Below, piece after piece: positions 18,192 to 26,050 of a DNA stretch of 64,000 bases. The translations under genes were made by a program, and so were the position numbers. The stretch comes from Marispirochaeta sp963667435 (lineage in GTDB: Bacteria; Spirochaetota; Spirochaetia; JC444; Marispirochaetaceae). The notes under the pieces are model-generated. The model was not told the origin of the DNA and made no database searches. It saw only the letters and a list, made by a program, of their open reading frames with translations. The stretch spans positions 2,976,001-3,040,000 of the forward strand of contig OY763414.1 of the NCBI GenBank assembly GCA_963667435.1. The letters are read 5' to 3'. The stretch's first letter is position 1. Each line of letters opens with the position of its first letter.

Positions 18192-18623
18192 CCTTTGGGC
18201 TATAGCATAGACCTATTTCCAGAAGATGTAAAAAAGATTCGTGATCAGTGGATTAGTTTTTATATGTTGCAAAGTATCCTGTGGTTGGGTCTTTACATCT
18301 GAGCACAAGGCTCTGTATTGACTGCTTATGGCAAAACTATCACGTTCCAATGTGTCCATGATATACTTTGAATGAGATCTGCCTGATTAACCGACTGGTA
18401 TAGAGGGGATTGTTAGAAAATAGCATAGACACCAAAGTCTGCTCTTCATTATATCACAATCGCGGCAGTAGAGATGTTGTCCACTTATTATTCATTGGCA
18501 ATGCATGTATATGGAAGGTGAACCCGGGAAGCATTAAAAGGAAAATGTAAGTACCGGTTGTTAGGGGAGTTTAAATTGCAATGAAGTCCGATACGTCTAT
18601 ATATTAATGGAGCGGAGTTGTAA
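18192..18623. other. intergenic stretch with no gene seen
   Basis: AT-rich DNA between the AraC gene and the damaged DUF4386 gene. It should contain the promoter of the AraC gene near its left end. I see no RNA gene, conserved repeat or convincing open frame. Confidence 0.5.
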
Positions 18624-19208
18624 AAGCCGCCGGCTGGTTCTATTTTCACTTCAATTCTAAGCCTGGTTTTTCTTGGAGGGCCGTACACGGTTTTGGGGGA
18701 CAGTGCAGCCTTGGTTGTAAAGATGTCTCAACATGAGATGCTGGTGCGAATCAATTCTGTTTACGAAGCGGTAATGTTTTCCGCAGTAATAATTCTCTCG
18801 GTTCTGTTATTTGAAAATACAAAATCTATCAACTCTGTGCTTGCAAGGAGTGCCATGCTGCTTCGAACAGGTGAAGCTCTTTTGGGCTATACAGGCGTGG
18901 TGCTCACTCTGGCAATACTGCTGTATGATATTAAGGATACTGTTTATAAAATCCTCATGGTCTGTATCAGTACAGGTACCATCCTTTATTTTTATCACTT
19001 TTATGAAGAAAGATTGATCCCGGCCATATTATCGGTCTGGGGAATTCTTGGTTTTAGTCTCATGCTGTTGGCGAGCTTTTTTCAGATATTGAATCTCGGA
19101 GCAGGAGCAGTGCTTAATACAGTAGCAGCAGCTTTGGCTATTTCCTTCGAACTGGTTATCGGCATTTTTCTCATTGTAAGAGGTGTGAAGAAACGGGAGG
19201 TTACTTAA
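18624..19208 (+). pseudogene. truncated DUF4386-like membrane protein
   Basis: The frame from 18624 (after TAA 18621-18623) to 19208 reads LSLVFLGGPYTVLGDSAALV, then helices typical of DUF4386 (HEMLVRINSVYEAVMFSAVI). The normal N-terminal helix start (KxARIAGxLY) is missing in this frame, while a neighbouring frame offers VVKAAGWFYF just upstream, which suggests a frameshift at about 18625-18640. A TTG at 18693 would give a 171-residue product, shorter than the 225-235 usual. It ends 42 nt before the IS element. Probably a decaying gene. Confidence 0.6.
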
Positions 19209-19250
19209 TAACAGGAGATTATCCTGTATCAATGAAAGGCCTGGTTATGC

Positions 19251-19301
19251 TGAGCCCCTTTGTCAAACAGTTTTCCGTTCCATTTAAGGTGGAACCTGCC
19301 G
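19251..19301. repeat. left terminal inverted repeat of the IS3 element
   Basis: Contains TGAGCCC (19251-19257), CAAACAGTT (19264-19272) and TAAGGTGGAA (19285-19294), each matched in reverse complement at the other end. Confidence 0.75.
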
Positions 19302-19312
19302 GTATAGCCTGA

Positions 19313-20194
19313 CTATGCAGCCGCTTTCATTCCTTCTACCTGGAATGATTCATACATCTCTTCCGGGGTCCGATAATCCAGACTTTGATGAAATCTTCGA
19401 CTGTTATAGAATTGAAAGTACCGACGAAGGCCAGCTTTCAGCTCCCGTACTGATTCATAGGATTTCAAGTAAATATCTTCATACTTGAGAGTTCGCCAGA
19501 ACCGTTCAACATAGATATTGTCCCGCCAGCGACCCTGACCATCCATACTGATTTCAATGCCGTTGTCTTTCAGGATTTGAATAAAGCCATAGGAGGTAAA
19601 CTGGCTCCCCTGGTCGGTATTAAAGATTGCAGGCGTGCCATATTTTCGCAAAGCGTCCTTCAGCGCTTCAACACAGAACTCGGCATCCATGGAGCGTGAT
19701 ATCCGCCAGCTCAAGACTTTCCGGCTGTATAGATCCATAATGGCAACAAGATAAACAAATCCCGTCTCCAGTTTCAGATAGGTAATATCGGTTGCCCAGA
19801 CCTGATTCGGATATCTGATTCTCTTGCCCTTCAGCAGGTACGGATACACAGGGTGGTCCTTTTTCGGGATAGAGGTTAATTTCTTTGGCGAGAGTGCTTT
19901 AAGGCCCAATTCTTTCATCAGGCGGCGTACCCGTTTCACGGTAGAGATTATCGATTCTTTTTTCAGCTCGCGTACCTGCTTTCGGTAACCGTAAAATGGG
20001 TACTTTATAAACAGCTCTTTCAGCTTGATCATTTCTTCGATATCGGCCCGTCGCGGGGCACGTTTCTTGTAGTAGTGATGGGAGCGGCTTCCCCCGAGCA
20101 GTTCACTTTGTCGTCTAATAGACAGATGACGGTCAGAAGGATCGATCATTCGTAATCTTTTCCGTACAATTGCTTGTACTTTTTTTTTAACCAC
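19313..20194 (-). CDS. IS3-family transposase OrfB, DDE integrase domain
   Basis: A 293-residue catalytic half of the transposase. An HTH_21-like segment (about 47-105) precedes the rve-type integrase core with Asp136 (WATDITYL), Asp194 (NTDQGS) and Glu230 (IYVERFWR), which is DD(35)E spacing. It overlaps orfA by 49 nt in the -1 frame and is expected to be made mainly as an OrfAB fusion through slippage on a run of nine A (20180-20188, plus-strand T run). The product acts on the element's own ends. Apparently intact. Confidence 0.93.
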   Translation of the reverse strand: MVKKKVQAIVRKRLRMIDPSDRHLSIRRQSELLGGSRSHHYYKKRAPRRADIEEMIKLKELFIKYPFYGYRKQVRELKKESIISTVKRVRRLMKELGLKALSPKKLTSIPKKDHPVYPYLLKGKRIRYPNQVWATDITYLKLETGFVYLVAIMDLYSRKVLSWRISRSMDAEFCVEALKDALRKYGTPAIFNTDQGSQFTSYGFIQILKDNGIEISMDGQGRWRDNIYVERFWRTLKYEDIYLKSYESVRELKAGLRRYFQFYNSRRFHQSLDYRTPEEMYESFQVEGMKAAA

Positions 20195-20490
20195 TCGTTC
20201 TCGTACTTTGCCTGGCCAAGTTGTTTGTAGAGCTCTTGCTCCCGTTTTTTCACCTGATCGAGCTCCTGATTCTTCTTGTTCTTACGTTCAAATAGGGAGC
20301 TCACATTCTGCAGGAGTTGCTTCTTCCAAGCGCTGATCTGGTTCGGATGGACCTCATACTCCTCTGCCAGTTCCTGTAGTGTTTTCTCTTCCTTCAGGGC
20401 TTCAAGAGCAACTTTTGCCTTGAACTCATCATCGAACTTTCGTCGCACGCTAATCTCCTTTGATATGGTATCATACATCGGAGATTCCAC
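20146..20490 (-). CDS. IS3-family transposase OrfA
   Basis: A 114-residue helix-turn-helix protein (HTH_Tnp_1 class): RRKFDDEFKAKVALEALK, then LAEEYEVHPNQISAWKKQLL, followed by a coiled coil with a leucine heptad (ELDQVKKREQELYKQLGQAKYE is the region at about 73-95). It binds the ends and multimerises. The frame passes through TTAAAAAAAAAG near its end, where a -1 slip leads into OrfB. Confidence 0.92.
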   Translation of the reverse strand: MESPMYDTISKEISVRRKFDDEFKAKVALEALKEEKTLQELAEEYEVHPNQISAWKKQLLQNVSSLFERKNKKNQELDQVKKREQELYKQLGQAKYENEWLKKKYKQLYGKDYE

Positions 20491-20529
20491 CTTAGTTCTT
20501 AGGAATAACTGTTTGGAAATCTGGGCTCA
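20476..20529. repeat. right terminal inverted repeat of the IS3 element
   Basis: Reverse complements of TGAGCCC (20523-20529), CAAACAGTT and TAAGGTGGAA are found here in the same order and nearly the same spacing as at the left end. Confidence 0.75.
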
Positions 20530-22061
20530 TCATACTTCTTCGTGAGCCTTCTTTCTCTTGCATTGGCTGTTTGCACAAGCAAGTTTCCCCCCTTTCACGG
20601 CAGCCGTATATGGAAAATCACTCTTCTTTTTATTGCCTTGTGGTCAGGATGTGATGGTCTTCTGAAATTCTGCGCAGATTTCACAGCGAAGCATATCCTC
20701 TTGAGATTGTCCTATTTGGGGGTCATGGGGACGACAATGTCCTGGTCCTACTTTGTTCTGATCTACGGCAATTGTGGACATTTAATCGGGAGGAAGCTAA
20801 AGGTTTTATTGCTTGTTATTCCATCCGTTGCGTTTTTTGGGGTGATGACCTTATCCTGGCATCCCTGGATCTGATACAGGAAAATGGATTGTGGGCTTTG
20901 GAGCGCCGGTACGGTCCTCTTTTCTGGATATGGGCCGTTTATGCCTATGCAATTATTTTATCCAGCAGCATCCTTCTGATTCGGGCTATGGTGAGATTTC
21001 CCAAACACTTCAAGAACCGAATTTCTCTTCTTCTGGCAGCAGCCCTTCTTCCCATGATTCCAAATATCCTCTATCTGATGGGAGTCAATCTCATAAAGCC
21101 CTATGATCCATCCTCTCTCTTCTTTACGATTAGTGCACTGTTAATAGGTCTGAGCATCTTAAGGTATCGGTTTTTCGATGTGGTTCCTGTGGCGTACCAT
21201 TCAGTCTTTCAAAATATGAAGAGCGGTGTTCTGGTTTTGGATAGCTCCAAAAAGGTGCTTGATCTTAATCCGGAAGCGGAGAAGATCTTTTCCGTCACCC
21301 ATCTGAAAGCTATTGGTCAATCTCTCGAATGCTTGTCGAAGAGGGCAAGTGAGCTGATCATGAAAGACCAAATAGGGGGCGCTGAGATGAGGTTGAACGG
21401 TCGTTTGTATGAGATCAGCTCTGCTTCTCTGGTCTCGCCCGGTAATATGGGAGAAGGGGCTATCCTGCATTTCCACGATATTACCGCTCTAAAGGATACT
21501 GAGAAGAAACTGTCAGATGCCTATGAGCAGCTCAAAGAGATCGCCGGTACCGATCCTCTGACAGGACTGCTAAACCGCAGGAGCTTTTTTGAGCAGGCGG
21601 GTAGGGAACTTACCCGTTCCCGGAGAAACGGTTCTCCCTTCTCAATGATTCTGATCGATTTGAATAATTTCAAAGTGGTGAATGATAATATTGGTCATTT
21701 AGCGGGAGATGACGTGTTAAGGGCTACTGCAACCAGTCTTGTTGAACTCTCCCGCGGAGGCGATATTGTCGGCCGCTATGGAGGAGACGAATTTGTTGTG
21801 ATGCCATTCCAGGCCGATGAGTTCCATGCTCTTGAGCTGGCAAAGAGGTTCGTTTCGACCATACCCCTGCGGATTAATAATTCGCCTGAGAAGTCAGTGA
21901 CTCTGAGCATAGGGATCGTCGTGTATGACGGCAGCGATGGGACCTCCCTGGAAGAAGTATTCGATAGGGCAGATAAGGCCATGTATGCCTCTAAGTCAGG
22001 TGGAAAGAATCGTGTGACGATCTGGAGCCCTGATAAGCATCAAGACATCGTCAGAGTATAA
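20530..22061 (+). pseudogene. 7TM-PAS-GGDEF diguanylate cyclase, frameshifted and cut at the 5' end by the IS
   Basis: Two frames together give one protein: a multi-helix N-terminal sensor (HisKA_7TM-like), a PAS domain (GVLVLDSSKKVLDLNPEAEKIF) and a GGDEF domain (TDPLTGLLNRRSFF; GRYGGDEFVV). The first frame (open from the IS end, GTG at 20542) stops at 20874; the rest continues in another frame, which is open from before 20772, so about one base is lost or gained near 20873 (WHPWI then IQENGLW). The IS right end abuts the coding frame and no ATG start remains. The GGDEF part alone could still be made from internal starts, but membrane sensing would be lost. The normal product makes c-di-GMP. 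Confidence 0.8.
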
Positions 22062-22157
22062 TAGCGACATTTAATTGTGTATGGATGTAAAAATTCACTC
22101 ACAGCTGGGATCAACCCTTTTTTTCAGGTTGTGAACTGACCATTCCAATTTGATACC

Positions 22158-22240
22158 CTGCACATGCTCTCGTAATTTCCTGTGGAAATCACTGCCGCAT
22201 GTTTGGGTTTGCACTTTGCTATTCAGCAAAGTGCTGTACC
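22158..22240. repeat. tRNA-linked hairpin repeat, copy A
   Basis: Shares with copy B the sequence pattern GCTCTCGyAATTT, an AAATCACTGCC block and a TTTGGG block. It contains hairpins AATTTCC-TGT-GGAAAT and GCACTTTGCT-ATTC-AGCAAAGTGC. It is followed directly by a fragment of a tRNA-Leu 3' end. Confidence 0.65.
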
Positions 22241-22255
22241 AGAAGAGGACTTGAA
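22239..22255 (-). repeat. duplicated 3' end of tRNA-Leu
   Basis: CCAGAAGAGGACTTGAA on the plus strand is identical to 22516-22532, the T-arm and acceptor end of the tRNA-Leu gene, in the same orientation 277 bp away. The rest of the tRNA is not recognisable here. Confidence 0.7.
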
Positions 22256-22293
22256 GTCTCTGGTCATCGGCATCGTGCCGATTCCCGATACCC

Positions 22294-22370
22294 ACTGCAC
22301 TTGCTCTCGCAATTTACTGCGTAAATCACTGCCTCAAGTTTGGGCTGCGATATCGCTTTGCGAATCGCTA
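22294..22370. repeat. tRNA-linked hairpin repeat, copy B
   Basis: Copy B of the unit at 22158-22240, with a hairpin core AATTTACTGCGTAAAT and a further hairpin ATATCGC-TTT-GCGAAT. It is followed by two more small hairpins (GTCCGGCA/TGCCGGAC at 22393-22412 and CGGTG/CACCG at 22417-22433). No protein gene is visible in 22062-22468. Confidence 0.6.
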
Positions 22371-22468
22371 TGCCCGCCTTCCGCTCACTGGCGTCCGGCA
22401 TCCCTGCCGGACTTCCGGTGCTATTCGCACCGCGCTTATTCAGGAGGTTCAAGTTCTCTTTGTCTGCC

Positions 22469-22508
22469 AAAAAAAATAAGGCCACTCTCTAACGAGAGCA
22501 GCCTTATT
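22469..22508 (-). terminator. terminator of the tRNA-Leu gene
   Basis: On the minus strand: AAATAAGGC-T-GCTCTC, loop GTTA, GAGAG-TG-GCCTTATTT, followed by more T. It lies 5 nt after the tRNA 3' end. Confidence 0.85.
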
Positions 22509-22512
22509 TCTT

Positions 22513-22596
22513 TGCCCAGAAGAGGACTTGAACCTCCACCCGGAAACCCGGACTAGAACCTGAATCTAGCGCGTCTACCAATTCCGCCACCTGGGC
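22513..22596 (-). tRNA. tRNA-Leu (anticodon CAG)
   Basis: An 84-nt class II tRNA. Acceptor stem GCCCAGG/TCTGGGC (last pair G-T), D-loop region GGCGGAATTGGTAGACGCGC, anticodon stem CTAGA/TCTAG with loop TTCAGGT (anticodon CAG), a long variable arm, and T-loop GGTTCAAGTCC. Discriminator A; CCA is not encoded. It reads CUG codons. Confidence 0.95.
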
Positions 22597-22669
22597 TTAA
22601 AGCGTGGACGCATAGTATGCAAAATGATGGGTTTTGTCAATATAACCAGTTGTGTATGTCGTCGCTTTA

Positions 22670-23836
22670 TCAGACGTTAAGAGGTAATGATTTATCTGTA
22701 TGCAGGTTTCTGGCAAACCTCTCCCATGGAATACAGGAAATCCCATCAATTTTGAGGGTTTCATCACCACGGTATAGCAGAATGCAGGAAGCTTCCGGAT
22801 AATCCTGGTAAAAGTTTTTTAATCCCCTCAGGTCAACAGTATGTACCTGCCTTGAATTCTTTACTTCAATAGCTGCAAAGGTGTTACTGCCGTAGATAAC
22901 GAAGTCAACTTCTGTGCCGGATTTAGTGCGCCAGTAGTATAAGCGATTGTCATTCCGGGAATAATCAATCCATGCGCGAAGGTTCTGCATAATCAACCCT
23001 TCCAGCGCAAGACCGTCTATTTCTGAAGGACGGTCAAGAGGTCCCTTCGGGCGGAGCTCCCGGTATACGCCGGTGTCGAATAGATAAAATTTTTCATGCT
23101 TTATCAGCTGCCTTTTCGCTCTTTTTGAAAATACGGGGATGCGGACCGAAAGCAGCATTTGCTCAATAATTTCCAGGTAGCCGGATACGGTTTTTCTTTC
23201 TACTTCTGCTTCTCGTGCAATTTCCGACTGGTTTAGAACGGATGCATGAGAAAAACTAAGGGTCTCCAGAACCCTGGTAAAGGCACTCAGATTTCTGATC
23301 AGCCCTTCCTGCTGGATTTCTTCTTTCAGATAAAGATCAATATAGTTGTGCAGGACTTCACCCGGATTCGGATTATCCACCACAAGGGGGATCAGTCCTG
23401 TTAAAAGAGCATCTTCAGCATTATATGAGTTTCCAAGTTCACTCAGAAGAAAGGGATGAAAGCTTTTCAGTGCGGCTCTGCCTCCTAACAGATCTACTCC
23501 TTCGCGCTTCAGCTTCCGGGAACTTGATCCTGTTAGTATAAAACGCAGTTCTCTGTTTTCCTCAATCAGCAGATGTACCAGACTGAGAAGTTCGGGCACT
23601 TTTTGAATTTCATCAATTACAATTGTTTTCCGTTTCTCTGAACCTTCAACAAGTTCTCTCAGCCGTTCCGGGCGCCCTTCAAGGCGTCTGCGTATATCAG
23701 GTTTGAGCAATTCAACAAAGAGTGCATCGGGATAATGATGCGTCAGCCAGAGTGATTTTCCTGTTCCTCTCGGGCCGAACAGAAAATAGCTTCTTCTGCT
23801 GTCATCTTCCGGAATTTGTCGCTCAATATACTCCAT
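22670..23836 (-). CDS. AAA ATPase with DUF4143 domain
   Basis: A 388-residue P-loop protein of the AAA_14/DUF4143 family. Walker A is FGPRGTGKS near residue 22, Walker B is TIVIDEIQKV, a sensor-type ILTGSSSRKL follows, and the C-terminal third carries a nuclease-like fold segment (TEVDFVIYG, FAAIEVKNSR), the D-ExK pattern of PD-(D/E)XK folds. These proteins are common in accessory regions; their role is not established. ATG at 23836. Two tandem 30-bp repeats lie just upstream and may be an operator. Confidence 0.9.
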   Translation of the reverse strand: MEYIERQIPEDDSRRSYFLFGPRGTGKSLWLTHHYPDALFVELLKPDIRRRLEGRPERLRELVEGSEKRKTIVIDEIQKVPELLSLVHLLIEENRELRFILTGSSSRKLKREGVDLLGGRAALKSFHPFLLSELGNSYNAEDALLTGLIPLVVDNPNPGEVLHNYIDLYLKEEIQQEGLIRNLSAFTRVLETLSFSHASVLNQSEIAREAEVERKTVSGYLEIIEQMLLSVRIPVFSKRAKRQLIKHEKFYLFDTGVYRELRPKGPLDRPSEIDGLALEGLIMQNLRAWIDYSRNDNRLYYWRTKSGTEVDFVIYGSNTFAAIEVKNSRQVHTVDLRGLKNFYQDYPEASCILLYRGDETLKIDGISCIPWERFARNLHTDKSLPLNV

Positions 23837-23864
23837 TTGTATAGTTTACTGCAATTACTGCCGA

Positions 23865-23924
23865 AATGGAATCGCTAATACCAAAAACGCAGCAAATATG
23901 GAATTAGAGGTTCCAAAAACGCAG
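23865..23924. repeat. two tandem imperfect repeats upstream of the ATPase
   Basis: Both copies contain ATGGAAT, an AT-rich middle and end in the identical CCAAAAACGCAG (23881-23892 and 23913-23924), period 32 bp. They lie 30-90 nt before the ATPase start and may be protein-binding sites. Confidence 0.6.
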
Positions 23925-24005
23925 TTATCAGCTTGCCTTTCGCTTATTTGCATCGTGATGCTGTGATGTCTTGAGCTGATATAGGTTGCACTGTATCCTT
24001 ATCCT

Positions 24006-24257
24006 GTGCGGACTACAGTAAACATAGACGATGACATCTATAAAATTGCTCAAAGCCTTGCGACCGTTCCCCTGGGGGCTGCAATCTCTCTGCTTGCGAG
24101 GGACGGGTTAAACATGTCGCGGGATGTTACCTATACAAAGGAGTCAGGCCTCCCGGTATTTCAGGTTGCGGAAAACGCGAAAATAATAACTTCCGAAGAT
24201 ATTGCCGCAGCAGTGGATGAAGAGTACGCTTTTTCCCGGTTGTCAATGTTTTCATAG
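24006..24257 (+). CDS. VapB-like antitoxin, no toxin partner
   Basis: An 83-residue protein with the VapB/ribbon-helix-helix N-terminus MRTTVNIDDDIYKIAQSLA and the usual C-terminal GLPVFQVAENAKIITSEDIAAAVDEE that wraps the VapC active site. The start is GTG. A PIN-domain VapC gene normally follows within a few bases; here 24258-24353 holds none, so the antitoxin is an orphan. It may be a solitary repressor or the residue of a lost module. Confidence 0.75.
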   Translation: MRTTVNIDDDIYKIAQSLATVPLGAAISLLARDGLNMSRDVTYTKESGLPVFQVAENAKIITSEDIAAAVDEEYAFSRLSMFS

Positions 24258-24353
24258 CCCCTACCTGATCGAGCAATTTAAATCAAAGTAATGCCCGCCA
24301 GCACCGACATCATATAATTATTTCATGACATAAATAGATAACGGTGCAGCTTC

Positions 24354-25896
24354 CTACGTCACCGGCGCCGGATTAAAAATAGCCAGATCGTTCTTCAGGC
24401 CGAACTGTTCTGCTGCAGTAATCTTTCGTCCGCTGGCGGTATCCAGAAGCCTGTTGAACAACTCCCAGCCCACCTCTTCAATCGTAGCCTTGCCTAATAC
24501 AATGCTGCTGGAATCAAGGTCTATCAGGTCAAACCAGCGGTGGGACAGATCCCGTCTGGAGGAGACTTTAATAACCGGTGCAGCCGGCAGGCTGTAAGGT
24601 GTTCCTCTTCCGGTGGTAAAAATCTGAATGCTTATTCCAGAAGCTAACTGACAGGTACCACAGAAAAAGTCGCTTGCAGGTGTTGCTGCAAATACGAGGC
24701 CTTTCTTTTTAATCAGTTCTCCCGGTCCGATAACATCATCGATATTCATTGAGCCCGATTTGATGACCGATCCCATGGCTTTCTCCACAATGTTCACCAG
24801 GCTGCCGGTTTTGTTTCCCGGGGTGGTATTGGCGCTGCGGTCAACGCCACCTGTGTGAAGGTAATTATCATACCAGTCGAGTTCGTTGATAAGTTTGTCA
24901 AAACTTGCTATATCTTTGCACCGGGAGGCCAGTACCGGAGCTGCGTCCCGAACTTCCGATACCTCGCTGAATACTGCCGTAGCCCCGGCCCGTACCAGAA
25001 GGTCTACAACAAAGCCTACTGCCGCATTAGCGCTGACACCGGAGAAGGCATCACTGCCGCCGCACTGTACTCCCAACCTCAGGTCGGAGAGGGGGCACTC
25101 CACCCGTTTTCTTTTATTGAGTTTTTCCAGATGTCGTAGGCCCAGTTTTACTGCGGCATCCACCATGGCCATGTAGCCCTTCAGGGATTCATCCTGAAGT
25201 ATCATTGTGGAGAGAGAGTCTTTCGGGGTTCCTGCTTTTTCGGTATGAAAGGCTTGGAGATTCTTCATCTCAAGCTTTTCACAGCCAAGACCTATCATCA
25301 TAACCTCGCCCCCCAGATTGGGATTAACCGAGAGGTTTTCCACCTGACGGATAGGAATAAACGCCGCCGGGGCATTGATGGCAACACCACAGCCGTAGAT
25401 GTGGTTCAGGCCAACAATATCATCAACATTGGGAAAGCGGCTTAAGTGCTCTTCCTTTAAAATACGGACTACATGATTAACAATACCGGAAACACACTGG
25501 ACACTGGTGGTTATTCCCAGGATATTGCGGGTTCCCACGGTGCCGTCAGCATTACGGTAACCCATGAAGGTGTAGCCTTCCAGTGGTTTGCAGGGAACCG
25601 GCGGCGGCTGTTTCCATACCAGATCTTTCAAAGCCGGTGAGGGGGGGCATTTCGACTGTCTTTTCCTGAACCCAGCGGCCCGCTTCGATGGGCTCTTTTG
25701 CGGTTCCAATAGCCACACCGTAGCGGATTATTGTCTCGCCTTTCGCAATATAGCGGAGGGAGATTTTGTGGCACTGGGGAACATTTTCTATGAGGGTAAT
25801 TCCCTCTTTTTCCAGTTTTTCACCGGCTTTCATTCCGGTACTGCCAACGGCAATGGCAACATTATCGCCGTCGTTGATTTTTATAGCCTGTATCAT
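24354..25896 (-). pseudogene. uxaA: UxaA/GarD family sugar-acid dehydratase, frameshifted at C7
   Basis: Two frames make up one dehydratase of about 510 residues. The N-terminal SAF domain (ATG 25896, AIKINDGDNVAIAVGSTGMKAG) runs to VEMPP; the large domain continues from SPALKDLVW in the next frame to 24354, with GYRNADGTVGTRN, GCG and GGSDAFSG motifs of the family. The junction is a run of seven C on the minus strand (25641-25647, G on plus); six would restore one frame exactly. Members dehydrate altronate or galactarate with an iron centre. CdaR and GarR in the operon favour galactarate. As given, no intact enzyme can be made; phase variation or a homopolymer sequence error are both possible. 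TGAGGA precedes ATG 25896. Confidence 0.85.
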
Positions 25897-25976
25897 GCTG
25901 CGTATCCTCAAAGTTTGTCTGAACTGTTTAGGCTGGTATTATAGAATTATGAAGTAGATAACGTTTATATAATAGT

Positions 25977-26003
25977 GGCATGGACCGGTAACCGGTCCAT
26001 GCC
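25977..26003. repeat. near-perfect palindrome after garR
   Basis: GGCATGGACCGG - TAA - CCGGTCCATGCC, 12-bp stem with a 3-nt loop, in the garR-uxaA spacer. No T-run. Confidence 0.7.
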
Positions 26004-26008
26004 TGTTA

Positions 26009-26043
26009 CAACTGTTAACAGCAGTCAATGCTGTTAACAGTTG
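26009..26043. repeat. 15-bp inverted repeat after garR
   Basis: CAACTGTTAACAGCA (26009-26023) and TGCTGTTAACAGTTG (26029-26043), 5-nt loop. It starts 8 nt after the garR stop and, with the palindrome at 25977, forms two successive hairpins before uxaA. They may reduce read-through or stabilise the upstream mRNA. Confidence 0.75.
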
Positions 26044-26050
26044 CGCCTGA

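Larger units (their letters stand above)
19251..20529 (-). mobile_element. IS3-family insertion sequence, about 1.28 kb
   Basis: Two overlapping transposase frames (orfA, orfB) lie between imperfect terminal inverted repeats. The left end reads TGAGCCC...CAAACAGTT, then TAAGGTGGAA about 12 nt further in; the right end, read inward, has the same three blocks at matching distances. TGA-starting ends fit the family. Total about 1279 bp, normal size. I see no convincing 3-4-bp target duplication (left flank ATGC, right flank TCAT), so the exact ends may be a few bases off or the insertion may be old. The coding frames look intact. Confidence 0.88.

Noticed and set aside
22239..22532. An integrated element bounded by the two tRNA-Leu 3' ends.
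   Set aside because: Only 277 bp apart, with no integrase or other gene; a duplication is the simpler reading.
22182..22556. Open frames across the hairpin array near tRNA-Leu.
   Set aside because: They run through repeats, a terminator and the tRNA itself; text is low in family-like features.
25588..25944. A plus-strand frame across the UxaA N-terminal domain.
   Set aside because: It lies opposite the SAF domain, which has clear family text; no ribosome site or family match.
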